A stretch of 64,000 bases of DNA from Pseudomonas viridiflava (GTDB taxonomy: Bacteria; Pseudomonadota; Gammaproteobacteria; Pseudomonadales; Pseudomonadaceae), in contig NZ_UUIS01000029.1 in assembly GCF_900589395.1 (NCBI RefSeq), positions 27,074 to 91,073 of the forward strand, in the 5' to 3' direction. A program made the translations under genes and the position numbers. The notes under the pieces were generated by a model. The model was not told the DNA's origin and did no database searches. It saw only the letters and a program-made list of their open reading frames with translations. Numbering within the stretch: the stretch's first letter is position 1; each line of letters starts with the position of its first letter. Below are positions 54,094-63,873 of this stretch, piece by piece.

Positions 54094-55549
54094 ACCAGGA
54101 TCTCCCGTCTCGCGTAATAAGGGCTATGGAACTCATCGGTCCCCAGGACCCGGCGGCGTAAGGCTTGGGCGCATCGCCCGCTTTCTTCCAGCCGGCGATC
54201 AGTTGATCGCACCACTGCCAGGCGTATTCGATTTCATCTTTGCGCACGAACAGGTTCTGGTTGCCGCGCATCACTTCCAGCAGCAAACGTTCGTAGGCAT
54301 CGGGTACCCGCGCACTGCGATAGGTGTCGGAAAAATTCAGGTTCAACGGGCCGGTGCGCAGCTGCATGCCCTTGTCCAGGCCCTGATCCTTGGTCATCAC
54401 CTGCAAGGAAATGCCCTCGTCGGGCTGCAGGCGGATGATCAGCCGGTTGCTGATCTGCAGGCGCTGCTCGGGGGCGAAGATGTAGTGCGGCGGCTCCTTG
54501 AAGTGGATCACGATCTGCGACAGTTTCTGCGGCATACGCTTGCCGGTGCGCAGGTAGAACGGCGTACCGGACCAGCGCCAGTTGCGAATGTCGGCGCGCA
54601 GCGCGACGAAGGTCTCGGTATCGCTCTCTGTGTTGGAGTTTTCTTCTTCCAGATAGCCTGGTACAGACTTGCCTTCGCTGTAGCCGGCAGCGTACTGGCC
54701 ACGCACCACCTGGGTGGCCAGGCGTTCCGGCGTGAACGGCGCCAGGGCCTTGAGCACCTTGACCTTCTCGTCACGGATGCTGTCGGCCGACAGGTCGCTG
54801 GGCGGGTCCATGGCAATCAGGCACAGCAGCTGCAGCAAGTGATTCTGGATCATGTCGCGCAACTGGCCGGCCTGATCGAAATAGCCCCAGCGACCTTCGA
54901 TACCGACCTTCTCGGCCACGGTGATTTCCACGTGGGAGATGTGGTTCTGATTCCACTGGGTTTCAAACAGGCTATTGGCAAAGCGCAGGGCGATCAGGTT
55001 CTGCACCGTGTCCTTGCCCAGGTAGTGGTCGATGCGATAAACGCGGTTCTCCGGGAAGAACCGCGCCACGGCATCGTTGACCCGCTTGGACGAGGCCAGG
55101 TCATGACCGATGGGCTTCTCCAGCACGGCGCGGGTGCGGGCGCTCAGGCCCACGGCATCCAGGTTTTCGCAGATGGCACCATAGACCGCCGCGGGCGTGG
55201 CGAAGTAGGCGATCAGGGTGTCGACATCGGCCACCTGCCCGGCCAGGTCGTGATAGCCCTCGACCTTGAGAAAGTCCAGGTGCAGGTAGCTCAGGCGTGC
55301 CAGAAAACGGGTGACGTGCTCGCCTTCAAGTTCGGCATCGGGAATGAAGCGGCGCATGGCCTGTTGTATATAGGCCAGGTGCGTGGCCGGGTCGCCGGCC
55401 TCGCGCGCCAGGGCGATGATGCGGGTGTCTTCATGCAACAGGCCGGCACGATCGAGCTGATAAAGAGCCGGGAACAGTTTGCGCACAGCCAGGTCGCCCA
55501 GGGCGCCGAACAAGGCGAATGTGCACGGTTCAACCGTAATCAGGGGCAT
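54080..55549 (-). CDS. zwf: Glucose-6-phosphate 1-dehydrogenase
   Basis: A 489-residue enzyme with the N-terminal nucleotide motif [22 protein letters not shown] and the substrate/active-site motif [14 protein letters not shown] (about 172-185, catalytic His in the following region). It makes 6-phosphogluconolactone and NAD(P)H. First gene of zwf-pgl-eda, with HexR-like boxes upstream and hexR divergent. Confidence 0.98.
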   Translation of the reverse strand: MPLITVEPCTFALFGALGDLAVRKLFPALYQLDRAGLLHEDTRIIALAREAGDPATHLAYIQQAMRRFIPDAELEGEHVTRFLARLSYLHLDFLKVEGYHDLAGQVADVDTLIAYFATPAAVYGAICENLDAVGLSARTRAVLEKPIGHDLASSKRVNDAVARFFPENRVYRIDHYLGKDTVQNLIALRFANSLFETQWNQNHISHVEITVAEKVGIEGRWGYFDQAGQLRDMIQNHLLQLLCLIAMDPPSDLSADSIRDEKVKVLKALAPFTPERLATQVVRGQYAAGYSEGKSVPGYLEEENSNTESDTETFVALRADIRNWRWSGTPFYLRTGKRMPQKLSQIVIHFKEPPHYIFAPEQRLQISNRLIIRLQPDEGISLQVMTKDQGLDKGMQLRTGPLNLNFSDTYRSARVPDAYERLLLEVMRGNQNLFVRKDEIEYAWQWCDQLIAGWKKAGDAPKPYAAGSWGPMSSIALITRDGRSWYGDM

Positions 55550-55565
55550 AATGTTGGTTCTTTTA

Positions 55566-55582
55566 TCAAGTTAGACTACAAA
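55566..55582 (-). promoter_or_regulatory. Second candidate HexR half-site upstream of zwf
   Basis: On the minus strand it reads TTTGTAGTCTAACTTGA, with the left half TTGTAGT as in the known HexR box and a weak right half. It lies 17 to 33 bases upstream of the zwf start. Confidence 0.4.
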
Positions 55583-55614
55583 TACCTTTTTTAAAGGCGT
55601 TTCTCAAGGCCACA

Positions 55615-55631
55615 TGTAGTAATAACCACAA
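55615..55631. promoter_or_regulatory. Probable HexR operator TGTAGTAATAACCACAA
   Basis: A 17-bp near-palindrome with one mismatch in the right arm (perfect would be ACTACA), close to the TTGT-N7/8-ACAA boxes described for HexR in Pseudomonas. It lies between zwf and hexR. Binding is released by KDPG in known systems, giving induction on sugar acids. Confidence 0.6.
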
Positions 55632-55768
55632 CATTTTGTCGAAAAGCGCATACCAGTGGTGATTCACACAGCCTCTGAGTACGATAGGCCACCTTTGCTA
55701 CAGGCTAAAGGGGGCATTTGGAGTCCCCTGTGCAAAACGCTGCCCGATAGCCCCCACAAGGATCAGGA

Positions 55769-56635
55769 ATGGACCGCACACGTAATTTGCTGGAGCAGAT
55801 CCAGAACCGACTCCTGGAATTGAACAAGGCCGAGCGCAAGGTCGCCGAAGTCATCCTGCTCAACCCGCAGATGGCCACCCGGCTGAGCATCGCGGCCCTG
55901 GCCCAGGCGGCCAAGGTCAGCGAACCGACGGTCAATCGTTTCTGCCGTTCGTTCAGTGTCAGCGGTTACCCGGAACTCAAGCTGCAACTGGCCCAGAGCC
56001 TGGCCAGCGGCGCGGCTTATGTCAGCCGGGCGGTGGAGCCCGATGACAATCCGGAAGCCTACACCCAGAAGATTTTCGGCAGTGCCATTGCCTCGCTCGA
56101 CAGCGCCTGCCAGCAACTGGACCCGGCGCAGATCAGCCGCGCCGTGGACATGCTGATCCAGGCCCGGCAGATCCACTTCTTCGGCCTGGGCGCCTCGGCG
56201 CCGGTGGCGCTGGATGCCCAGCACAAGTTCTTCCGCTTCAACCTGGCAGTCAGCGCCCATGCCGACGTGCTGATGCAGCGCATGCTGGCCTCGGTGGCGC
56301 ACACCGGTGATCTGTTCGTGATCATTTCCTACACCGGCCGCACCCGTGACCTGGTCGAAGTCGCCCGCCTGGCACGCAGCAGCGGCGCCTCGGTGCTGGG
56401 CCTGACCGCCGCCGGTTCGCCGCTGGCCCAGGCGTGCAGCGTCAGCCTGCACATCCCGCTGCCGGAAGACACCGACATCTACATGCCGATGACCTCGCGC
56501 ATCATCCAGCTCACGGTGCTGGACGTGCTCGCCACCGGCATGACCCTGCGCCGCGGCGTCGACTTCCAGCCGCATTTGCGCAAGATCAAGGAAAGCCTCA
56601 ACGACAGCCGCTACCCGCTGGATGACCAGGGGTAG
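55769..56635 (+). CDS. hexR: HexR repressor (RpiR family)
   Basis: A 288-residue RpiR-type regulator: N-terminal HTH ([43 protein letters not shown]) and a C-terminal SIS sugar-phosphate-binding domain ([49 protein letters not shown]). It represses zwf-pgl-eda and related genes until KDPG binds (known in P. putida). The gene position divergent from zwf is the standard one. Confidence 0.95.
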   Translation: MDRTRNLLEQIQNRLLELNKAERKVAEVILLNPQMATRLSIAALAQAAKVSEPTVNRFCRSFSVSGYPELKLQLAQSLASGAAYVSRAVEPDDNPEAYTQKIFGSAIASLDSACQQLDPAQISRAVDMLIQARQIHFFGLGASAPVALDAQHKFFRFNLAVSAHADVLMQRMLASVAHTGDLFVIISYTGRTRDLVEVARLARSSGASVLGLTAAGSPLAQACSVSLHIPLPEDTDIYMPMTSRIIQLTVLDVLATGMTLRRGVDFQPHLRKIKESLNDSRYPLDDQG

Positions 56636-56887
56636 GACCGGCTTTGGCCGGGACCCCATGATCGGTATCCCTCCGGTGTAGGAGCGCGCTCTGCCCGCGA
56701 CCGAGTGCGCTAGCGCTCGCAAAATTGTGGCGTTTCATAGATCCCGGATGGGTTAGCAGTCATACATTTGTGGCGTTTCCAAAATTTTGCGAGCGCTTCG
56801 CACTCGGTCGCGGGCAAGCGCGCTCCTACAGATCAGGGGGTTGCCAGATCAGGGGGTTGCGGCGCGCCAGGACGGCGCCCGTGAAGT
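56636..56887. other. Intergenic region rich in repeats, 252 bp
   Basis: No gene. It is nearly filled by the long inverted REP pair and the tandem GATCAGGGGGTTGC repeat described separately. It separates hexR from the convergent mutarotase gene. Confidence 0.6.
56679..56828. repeat. Long inverted REP pair with 46-48-bp arms
   Basis: TAGGAGCGCGCTCTGCCCGC (56679 on) through GCTCGCAAAATT (56726) is repeated inverted at 56779-56828 (AAAATTTTGCGAGCGCTTCG ... GCGCTCCTA). Two TTGTGGCGTTTC copies lie just inside the arms (56726 and 56768). A 14-base tandem GATCAGGGGGTTGC follows at 56832-56862. Confidence 0.8.
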
Positions 56888-57742
56888 TCAGTGCGCCAGT
56901 TGTGCCTGCAGGCTCAGGCTGGCCTGCTGGCCGGGGCGCAGGCCCTGGCCTTCGCCGGAGCCGCACACCGCTTCGACCCTGACGAAACCTGTGCTTTCAA
57001 TACCACTGACGCCCAGCAGCGGGCGGCTGCCGGGGTGCCAGACAGCGGTGCCGGCGCTGCTGCCGGTGTCGATGTTCAACCGGCGCTGCCAGGCCAGGTC
57101 CTGAAGCTGCACCGCGCCTTCATGCTCGAACAATCGCTCGCAGCCGCCCAGCACACGCAGTTCGCCACGCTGTCGGCACGCCTGACGCCGCAATTGATCG
57201 TAGCCTTGCGCACCGTCCAGGCCTTGCAGGGCGACTTCAGCCACATCACTGATCTGCCAGTAGGCATGCAGCGCATGGCTGAAATGACAGGGCTCGCTGT
57301 CCTGATGGCGGGTGCTCAGGCGCAGGTTCATGCCCTGGCCCAGCTCCGCATGCAGATCCACCTGCCAGTCCCATAGCTGCAATTGCCAGTGCATCTGCAC
57401 GCAGTCTTCATCGCTCTGGCTGTCGATGAGTGTCCAGTTCAGCAGGCGCGCCCAGCCATGCGCCGGCCAGCCGCCCTCCTCCGGGTGTCGTCCGTACCAG
57501 GGCCAGCACACCGGCACGCCGCCACGAATCGCCCCGACTTGCGGCCATTGCGCCGCACACCACAACCAGGGCTTTTGTCCACGCGGTTGAAAGTGCAGCA
57601 ATTGCGCACCCTGGCGGCTGAACACCGCCTGGCAATGCGGGTGCTCGATCACCAGCACCTCACGCGCCTGAAAGCGTTCCCATTCAAAGGTCGCACGCGG
57701 ACGCTGCGCCGTGAAAAACCGCTGCAATGGATGCTCGTGCAT
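56888..57742 (-). CDS. D-hexose-6-phosphate mutarotase (YeaD-like)
   Basis: A 284-residue aldose-1-epimerase-fold protein with QLLHFQPRGQKPWLWCAAQW, GAIRGGVPVCWPWYGRHPEEGGWPAHGWARLLNW and HQDSEPCHFSHALHAYWQI (catalytic His in the middle). It interconverts the anomers of glucose 6-phosphate, supplying the beta form for Zwf. Start ATG 57742 with AGGAAG 7 bases upstream. It lies next to oprB and hexR, as in P. putida. Confidence 0.9.
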   Translation of the reverse strand: MHEHPLQRFFTAQRPRATFEWERFQAREVLVIEHPHCQAVFSRQGAQLLHFQPRGQKPWLWCAAQWPQVGAIRGGVPVCWPWYGRHPEEGGWPAHGWARLLNWTLIDSQSDEDCVQMHWQLQLWDWQVDLHAELGQGMNLRLSTRHQDSEPCHFSHALHAYWQISDVAEVALQGLDGAQGYDQLRRQACRQRGELRVLGGCERLFEHEGAVQLQDLAWQRRLNIDTGSSAGTAVWHPGSRPLLGVSGIESTGFVRVEAVCGSGEGQGLRPGQQASLSLQAQLAH

Positions 57743-57821
57743 CGGCACTTCCTTGATCAACATGACGCATCAGGCCATCGAATGGTTCATAGCATGACCT
57801 GAACCGGAAATATTGGCAGCC

Positions 57822-57848
57822 AAAAAAAACGGGCAGCCAGGCTGCCCG
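57822..57848 (-). terminator. Rho-independent terminator after oprB
   Basis: On the minus strand CGGGCAGCC and GGCTGCCCG form a perfect 9-bp stem around a single T, followed by eight T residues. It ends the gtsABCD-oprB transcript. Confidence 0.9.
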
Positions 57849-57867
57849 CAAAGCACACACGACCTGA

Positions 57868-59226
57868 TCAGAACTTGGTCTGGATCTTCAGACCTGCCAC
57901 CAGTGCATCGTCCACCTTGTCGACCCCGCCCGGATGGCGGATGTACTGCAGGTTGGGACGCACGGTCAGCCAGTTGGTGACATGGAAGCCGTAGTAGATC
58001 TCGGAGTTGTACTCGGTGTCCTGCACAGGCAGGAAAGCCGGGTTGTCGTAGTCGTTGATGTTGTTGAGCTGGTTGACCAGCCGGCGACGGTCCTGGGCGT
58101 CATCGTTGACGTGGATGCGCGCCACACCGATGCCGATGTCATCCTTGGGCCGCGAGTCGAACGGGCCTTTGTAGACCAGGCCGATCTGCTGGAAGTTATC
58201 GATGTAGTTGGTGTCCTTGTCGTGCACGGTGGCTGCGGCAAACACGGTCAGGCCGCGCGAGGCGTCACCGTTGTGCGCCGTCAGCTGCTGGGTCGCCATG
58301 ATCCAGCCACCGTGCTTGCCGCCATGCGACTTGAAGGCCCCGCCGCCGACCGGCTGCGGCTGGCCGTTGGCGCCTTCGTAGACATCGTCGGCATCCGGGC
58401 TGCTGTGGTAGTAACCCAGGCGGTATTCACCGGGCAGCGAGTTGACCTTCGGACTCCAGACCACTTCGACCGGCACGATGGTGCCCTGGCTGCCACTGCC
58501 GCTGAGCTTGAAGCCGTTGCCGATTTCGAGGTTGGACGGGTTCTGCTCGAATACGCCGATCTGGGCGAAGAACTCCGGCGTGATGTTGTACTTGGCACTC
58601 AGTGCCCACTGGCTGACCGGCCAGTTGTACCAGGTGTTGACGTAGTTGGCCGGCTGCGCGCCGCACAGGGTCAGGTTCTGGAAGTCGCACGGGGCCGAGG
58701 CAAACTCTTCGCCCGGCCCGAAGCGGCCGAACTTGACGTCCAGCGCACCATTGAACAGCTTCTGCTTGATCCACATCTGGGTCAGGCGCCAGGTCTGACC
58801 ACGGCCCCACACTTCCTGCGAGGAGCTGAGGGTGCCGGCGCGCGGGTCGCCGATGCGGTCATTGGAAATGTTGCGGCCACTTCGCTCGGTGATTGCCAGC
58901 TTGAACTCCGCATCCTGCCAGCCAAAGGCCTTTTGCAGGTCGACCTTGAGGCCGAACGCGAACTGATCGGCGTAGCGCGCGGTGACATCATCGTCATAGC
59001 CACCGTTGATGTTGCTGGCCGTTTCGCTGACGTACTCCAGCGACAGGTCATAGCCCTTGTCGAGCAACTCTGTCCGCAGACCGCCCCAGTCGCCGGTCAT
59101 CCATGGCGAGTCGGCGCTGAAGGCACCGGCCGCCTGGGCAGTGCCGGCCAGGGCCAGGGTGCCCAGTACCGACAGCTTGCAGGCCCAATAGAGTCGCGAA
59201 CGCGCTGCTGTGTTGATGTTCTTCAT
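57868..59226 (-). CDS. oprB: Carbohydrate-selective porin OprB
   Basis: A 452-residue outer-membrane porin with signal (cut after AQAAG), N-terminal DSPWMTGDWGGLRTELLDKGYDLSLEYVSE typical of OprB, and an aromatic C-terminus ending GLKIQTKF. It brings glucose and other sugars into the periplasm. Last gene of the gtsABCD-oprB operon, 107 bp after gtsD. Confidence 0.95.
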   Translation of the reverse strand: MKNINTAARSRLYWACKLSVLGTLALAGTAQAAGAFSADSPWMTGDWGGLRTELLDKGYDLSLEYVSETASNINGGYDDDVTARYADQFAFGLKVDLQKAFGWQDAEFKLAITERSGRNISNDRIGDPRAGTLSSSQEVWGRGQTWRLTQMWIKQKLFNGALDVKFGRFGPGEEFASAPCDFQNLTLCGAQPANYVNTWYNWPVSQWALSAKYNITPEFFAQIGVFEQNPSNLEIGNGFKLSGSGSQGTIVPVEVVWSPKVNSLPGEYRLGYYHSSPDADDVYEGANGQPQPVGGGAFKSHGGKHGGWIMATQQLTAHNGDASRGLTVFAAATVHDKDTNYIDNFQQIGLVYKGPFDSRPKDDIGIGVARIHVNDDAQDRRRLVNQLNNINDYDNPAFLPVQDTEYNSEIYYGFHVTNWLTVRPNLQYIRHPGGVDKVDDALVAGLKIQTKF

Positions 59227-59295
59227 CCCTTCGATCCTCGATTTATTGTTATTGGCTTTTTAGGTTTACAACGTTCACAGACGTGCTCGACGTCA

Positions 59296-59325
59296 CTGCC
59301 GGGCAGAGCGGGCACTGCCCGGCAG
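59296..59325 (-). terminator. Intercistronic hairpin between gtsD and oprB
   Basis: CTGCCGGGCA and TGCCCGGCAG (59296-59305 and 59316-59325) form a perfect 10-bp stem with a 10-base loop, 9 bases after the gtsD stop. There is no T tract, so it likely sets mRNA stability or differential expression rather than ending transcription. Confidence 0.5.
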
Positions 59326-59333
59326 CACAACAA

Positions 59334-60494
59334 TCATTTGCGACTCAACTGGGTCACGTTGCCGGCCCGCTCGGCAGCCGCCGGCTTCCCCAGTGCGCCC
59401 AGGCGCTGGCCGGTGGCGGCGTCGAACAGCAACACCCGCGCCGGATCGAACTGCAGGGTCAGGCTTTCGCCAGGCAAGGGCGCCTGGTCCGGCGCCAGCC
59501 GGCAGCAGACCTTGGTCTGGTTGAGGGTGATGAACACCAGGGTGTCGGGGCCGGTGGGCTCGACCACTTGCACTTCGGCACGAATGCCCGGCTGCCCGCT
59601 GGCTTCGCTGCCAGCCAGGGTGATCTGTTCGGGCCGCACGCCCAGAATCACTTCGCGGTCTTCAAGCCCCGGCTCATTGAACGCCAGGGGCAGCTCGCAA
59701 CGCGCCTGCCCACTGTCGAGCAACGCGATCAGGCGCCCGTCGCGGCGTTGCAGGCGCAGAGGAATGAAGTTCATCGGTGGCGAGCCGATGAAGCTGGCCA
59801 CGAACTGGTTGGCCGGGTCGTTGTAGATCTCACGCGGGGTGCCGAACTGCTGGACGATGCCGTCCTTCATCACCGCCACCTTGTCGCCCAGGGTCATGGC
59901 CTCGATCTGGTCGTGGGTGACATACACCGTGGTGGTCTTGAGGCGCTGGTGCATCAGTTTCATTTCGGTGCGCATCTCGACCCGCAGCTTGGCGTCGAGG
60001 TTGGACAACGGTTCGTCGAACAGGTAGATCTTCGGCCGCCGCGCCAGGGCCCGGCCCATGGCCACGCGCTGTTGCTGGCCGCCGGACAACTGGCCGGGCT
60101 TGCGCTCAAGCAGGTGCTCGATCTGCAGCAGGCGCGCCACGCGGCTGACCTCTTCATCGATGGCCGCCTTGGGCAGCTTGCGGATCTTCAGGCCGAACTC
60201 GATGTTCTCGCGCACGCTCATGGTCGGATACAGCGCATAGGACTGGAACACCATGGCGATGTCACGGTCCTTGGGGCTGGTGTTGCTGACGTCCTGGCCG
60301 TCGATCAGGATCGCCCCGCCGCTGATGCCTTCCAGCCCGGCGATGCAGTTCATCAGGGTCGACTTGCCACACCCGGACGGGCCGACCAGGATCAGGAATT
60401 CGCCGTCATTGATCTTCAGCTCGATGTTTTTCAGCGTGTCGGGCAGGCTGGCACCGTAGGTCTTGTTTACGTTTCGAAGTTCGAGAGTTGCCAT
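59334..60494 (-). CDS. gtsD: Glucose ABC transporter ATP-binding protein
   Basis: A 386-residue MsmK/UgpC-type ATPase: Walker [13 protein letters not shown] (about 37-48), signature [15 protein letters not shown], Walker [15 protein letters not shown], and a C-terminal TOBE/OB region (about 240-386). It energises glucose uptake through GtsB and GtsC. Start ATG 60494. Confidence 0.96.
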   Translation of the reverse strand: MATLELRNVNKTYGASLPDTLKNIELKINDGEFLILVGPSGCGKSTLMNCIAGLEGISGGAILIDGQDVSNTSPKDRDIAMVFQSYALYPTMSVRENIEFGLKIRKLPKAAIDEEVSRVARLLQIEHLLERKPGQLSGGQQQRVAMGRALARRPKIYLFDEPLSNLDAKLRVEMRTEMKLMHQRLKTTTVYVTHDQIEAMTLGDKVAVMKDGIVQQFGTPREIYNDPANQFVASFIGSPPMNFIPLRLQRRDGRLIALLDSGQARCELPLAFNEPGLEDREVILGVRPEQITLAGSEASGQPGIRAEVQVVEPTGPDTLVFITLNQTKVCCRLAPDQAPLPGESLTLQFDPARVLLFDAATGQRLGALGKPAAAERAGNVTQLSRK

Positions 60495-60509
60495 GGTTGA
60501 TCCCTTGAT

Positions 60510-61358
60510 TCAGCCCTTGACCGCGCCGGCTGTGAGCCCACGCAGGAAATACTTGCCGGCCAGGATGTAGACCAGCAGTGTCGGCAGCCCGGCAATCATC
60601 GCCGCTGCCATGTCAACGTTGTATTCCTTGGCCCCGGTGCTGGTGTTGACCAGATTGTTCAGGGCCACGGTAATGGGCTGCGAATCGCCACTGGAGAACA
60701 CCACGCCGAACAGGAAGTCGTTCCAGATCTGGGTGAACTGCCAGATCAGGCAGACCATGATGATCGGCGTCGACATCGGCAGCACGATGCGCCAGAAGAT
60801 GGTGAAGAACCCTGCGCCATCGAGGCGCGCCGCGCTGACCAGGGCCTGGGGCACGGTCACGTAGAAGTTGCGAAAGAACAACGTGGTAAAGGCCAGGCCA
60901 TACACCACATGGATGAACACCAGGCCTGTGGTGGTGTTGGCCAGGCCCATCTTGCCCAGCGTGAAGGACGCCGGCAGCAGCACGGTCTGGAACGGCAGGA
61001 AGCAGCCGAACAGCAGCAGGCCGAAGAACAGCTGCGAGCCGCGAAAGCGCCACATCGACAGCACATAACCATTGAGCGCGCCGATGGCGGTGGAAATGAT
61101 CACCGCCGGGATGGTGATGCGCATCGAGTTCCAGAAGTAGCCATCGACGATGTCCCAGGCCTTGATCCAGCCGATCACCGTAACCACCGTCGGCCAGCTC
61201 AGCAGGTTGCCGCTGCCAATGTCTTCAGGGGTCTTGAGGCTGGTCAGCAGCATGACCACCAGCGGCACCAGGTAAACCAGGCAGGCCAGCAGCAGCACGG
61301 CATGGATCAATACGCGGCTGGCACTCAAGCCTGAATTGAATCCGACAGGGTTAGCCAT
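60510..61358 (-). CDS. gtsC: Glucose ABC transporter permease (second)
   Basis: A 282-residue permease with six helices and the EAA loop near the end of the middle part (QALVSAARLDGAGFFTIFWRIVLPMS, about 172-197). The C-terminus is the usual LAGKYFLRGLTAGAVKG. The start overlaps the gtsB stop by 8 bases (61351-61358). Confidence 0.96.
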   Translation of the reverse strand: MANPVGFNSGLSASRVLIHAVLLLACLVYLVPLVVMLLTSLKTPEDIGSGNLLSWPTVVTVIGWIKAWDIVDGYFWNSMRITIPAVIISTAIGALNGYVLSMWRFRGSQLFFGLLLFGCFLPFQTVLLPASFTLGKMGLANTTTGLVFIHVVYGLAFTTLFFRNFYVTVPQALVSAARLDGAGFFTIFWRIVLPMSTPIIMVCLIWQFTQIWNDFLFGVVFSSGDSQPITVALNNLVNTSTGAKEYNVDMAAAMIAGLPTLLVYILAGKYFLRGLTAGAVKG

Positions 61359-62259
61359 TGCGTTTGGTCCTCAGTTCGGAATACAGGTACGGCACCAGGA
61401 TCGCCAGGATGGCGCCCAGCATCAGCATGGCACTGGCCGAACCCATGCCCATCTGCCCGCGGCTGAAGGTAAAGGCGTACATGAACAGCGCCGGCAGGTC
61501 CGAGGCGTAGCCGGGGCCACCAGCGGTCATCGCCGACACCAGATCGAAACTCTTGATAGCGATGTGCGCCAGAATCATCACCGCACTGAAAAACACCGGC
61601 CGCAGGCTGGGCAGCACCACCCGCCAGTAGATCAGCGGCAGGCTGGCGCCATCCATTTGCGCGGCGCGGATGATCGACTGGTCGACGCTGCGCAGGCCGG
61701 CGAGGAACAGCGCCATGACAAACCCGGATGACTGCCAGACCGCCGCGATCACCAGGCAATAGACCACCCGGTCGGGATCGACCAGCCAGTCCATGCGAAA
61801 GCCTTCCCAGCCCCAGTCGCGCAGCATCTTGTCCAGGCCCAGACCAGGGTTGAGCAGCCACTTCCAGGCGGTGCCGGTGACGATCATCGACAAGGCCATG
61901 GGGTACAGGTAAATGGTGCGGATCGCCCCTTCGCGGCGAATGCGCTGGTCGAGCAGCACCGCCAGGATCACGCCGATCACCAGGCTGATGACGATGAACA
62001 GGCCGCCGAACACCAGCAGGTTCTTGCTCGCCACCCACCAGCGGTCGTTGTCCATGAGCCGGGCGTATTGGCTCAGCCCCGCCCACTGGTAGTTGGGCAG
62101 GAAGGTGGAGCGGGTGAACGACAGCACCAGCGTCCAGAGGATGTAGCCGTAGAAGCCCACCAGCACGATGAGCATGCTCGGCGCCAGCACCAGCCTGGGC
62201 AGCCAGCGCTGCAGGGCATCGAAGGGCGAGGCCTTGGTGAAAACTGCGACAGAACTCAT
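61351..62259 (-). CDS. gtsB: Glucose ABC transporter permease (first)
   Basis: A 302-residue MalF-type permease with six helices and EAA-loop IIRAAQMDGASLPLIYWRVVLPSLRP. Start chosen at ATG 62259 (MSSVAVFTKASPFDAL); an in-frame ATG at 62268 is an alternative. It begins 114 bases after the gtsA stop, behind a hairpin. Confidence 0.94.
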   Translation of the reverse strand: MSSVAVFTKASPFDALQRWLPRLVLAPSMLIVLVGFYGYILWTLVLSFTRSTFLPNYQWAGLSQYARLMDNDRWWVASKNLLVFGGLFIVISLVIGVILAVLLDQRIRREGAIRTIYLYPMALSMIVTGTAWKWLLNPGLGLDKMLRDWGWEGFRMDWLVDPDRVVYCLVIAAVWQSSGFVMALFLAGLRSVDQSIIRAAQMDGASLPLIYWRVVLPSLRPVFFSAVMILAHIAIKSFDLVSAMTAGGPGYASDLPALFMYAFTFSRGQMGMGSASAMLMLGAILAILVPYLYSELRTKRNG

Positions 62260-62343
62260 TGTAAGCATCCAGTCGGGTCGAATTCGGGCCGCAGGGCGCC
62301 GTGAAACCGTCAGCGGGCTTCATCGGCATGCACCGCGGGGAGT

Positions 62344-62361
62344 GCCGCCCGTGCGGGCGGC
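62344..62361 (-). terminator. Hairpin between gtsA and gtsB
   Basis: An 18-base perfect inverted repeat (GCCGCCCG / CGGGCGGC) lies 13 bases beyond the gtsA stop with no T tract. Such hairpins after binding-protein genes commonly keep gtsA-type mRNA abundant relative to the permease genes. Confidence 0.6.
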
Positions 62362-62373
62362 CAGGTCAGGGCC

Positions 62374-63666
62374 TTACTTGGCGGATTTGATCGCCGAGTT
62401 CAGTCGTTGCGCCGCCTTGGCCGGGTCAGCCTGCGGGTCGTTGATGTAGTTGGTCACCACATCGAAGATGGCGCCCTGCACGGCCAGCGAAGTGGCCATG
62501 TTGTGCGCCATGCTCGGTTGCAGGCCGCCATTGCCGGCGTCTTTCAGGAAGTCCTTGGCCGAGGCCTGGGCACAGGCGTCGAAACCGTACTTCTCCATGT
62601 TGGCCTGCATGTCCTTGCGCACCGGGATCGAGCCCTTGTTGATGCTGAAGACCTTCTGGAAATCCTCGCCCAGCGCGACCTTGGCCAGGTCCTGCTGGGC
62701 GGCGATATCACCCGTGCGTTCGGCGTTGAGCTTGAACACGGCCAGCGAGTCGACGTTATAGGTAAAGGCGTTGGCCGTGCCGGGGAAAGGCACGCACTGG
62801 TAATCCGTGCCGGCCACTTTTTTGGCCGCGGTCCATTCGCTCTTGGCCCAGTCACCCATGATCTGCATGCCGGCCTTGCCGTTGATGACGTCAGCTGCGG
62901 CGATGTTCCAATCGCGCCCGGCGCGATTGGCATCCATGTAGGTGGCGACTTTCTTGAGCTCGGTGAAGGACTTGACCATTTCGGGACCGGTCAGGGTTTT
63001 TTCGTCCAGCGCGACGAACGCCTGCTGGTAGCCCTTGGGGCCCATGACCGAGAGCACCACGTTCTCGAACACGGTGCTGTCCTGCCATGGCTGGCCGCCA
63101 TGGGCCAGGGCGATGAAGCCGGCGGCCTTGAGTTTGTCGGCGGCGGCATAGAACTCTTCGAGGGTGGTCGGCGCTTGGGCGACCCCGGCCTTTTTCAGGA
63201 CCTCGGGGTTGACCCACAGCCAGTTGACCCGGTGGACATTGACCGGCACGGCCACATAGTCACCGTCGAACTTGACGATGTCGGAGACTTTCTTGTCCAG
63301 CAGTTCATCCCACTTTTCCTGCTTGGCGACGTCCTTCAGGACATCGGTGCCGAGCAGGCCGGTGGAGCCCCAATCCTGAATGTCCGGACCCTTGATCTGC
63401 GCCACACCCGGCGGGTTGCCGGACACCGCACGGCTCTTGAGCACGGTCATGGCTGTCGCACCGCCCCCACCGGCCACGGCGCCGTCCTTCCAGGCAAAGC
63501 CATCTTTTTCGACCTGCGCCTTGAGCACATCGACTGCCGCCTTTTCGCCACCGGACGTCCACCAGTGCACGACTTCGACCGAGCCTTTGGACTCATCGGC
63601 AGCCGCGGCAAGAGGGAGTAACGAGGCAAGGGAAATAACCACAGCGAGCGGTGACAGAGCATTCAT
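62374..63666 (-). CDS. gtsA: Glucose ABC transporter substrate-binding protein
   Basis: A 430-residue family-1 sugar-binding protein: signal cut after AAA (about 22), then [45 protein letters not shown], and [19 protein letters not shown], as in GtsA/Thermus-type glucose binders. It binds glucose (and perhaps mannose) in the periplasm for GtsBCD. First gene of the operon; 207 bases of upstream DNA precede the IS edge. Confidence 0.95.
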   Translation of the reverse strand: MNALSPLAVVISLASLLPLAAAADESKGSVEVVHWWTSGGEKAAVDVLKAQVEKDGFAWKDGAVAGGGGATAMTVLKSRAVSGNPPGVAQIKGPDIQDWGSTGLLGTDVLKDVAKQEKWDELLDKKVSDIVKFDGDYVAVPVNVHRVNWLWVNPEVLKKAGVAQAPTTLEEFYAAADKLKAAGFIALAHGGQPWQDSTVFENVVLSVMGPKGYQQAFVALDEKTLTGPEMVKSFTELKKVATYMDANRAGRDWNIAAADVINGKAGMQIMGDWAKSEWTAAKKVAGTDYQCVPFPGTANAFTYNVDSLAVFKLNAERTGDIAAQQDLAKVALGEDFQKVFSINKGSIPVRKDMQANMEKYGFDACAQASAKDFLKDAGNGGLQPSMAHNMATSLAVQGAIFDVVTNYINDPQADPAKAAQRLNSAIKSAK

Positions 63667-63838
63667 CGATAAAACCTTCTTGTTGTTATGGGGTGCATTG
63701 CAGGTCTGATGCCTGCGCTTGAAAGCAGCTTAACCAAGCCCGATGGGTGCTGGGTAACGAAGGGATGCGGATTGGTCACAGACTGGTGACATTCAGTGGC
63801 AATGCAATGGCATCTTCACCCGACAAACCTGGGCCCCG

Positions 63839-63873
63839 GTAGGAGCGCGCTTGCCCGCGACTGGGCGCGAAGC
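63839..63873 (+). repeat. REP half-element cut by the IS
   Basis: GTAGGAGCGCGCTTGCCCGC then GACTGGGCGCGAAGC is a REP of the same type as the arms at 56679-56828; the second half that would make a pair is missing because the IS starts at 63874. Confidence 0.7.

Noticed and set aside
53825..55594. 589-codon antisense frame opposite zwf and pgl
   Set aside because: Overlaps two certain genes and has no initiation signal or domain.
57934..59826. Long antisense frame opposite oprB and gtsD
   Set aside because: Spans two recognised genes on the other strand and has no family features.
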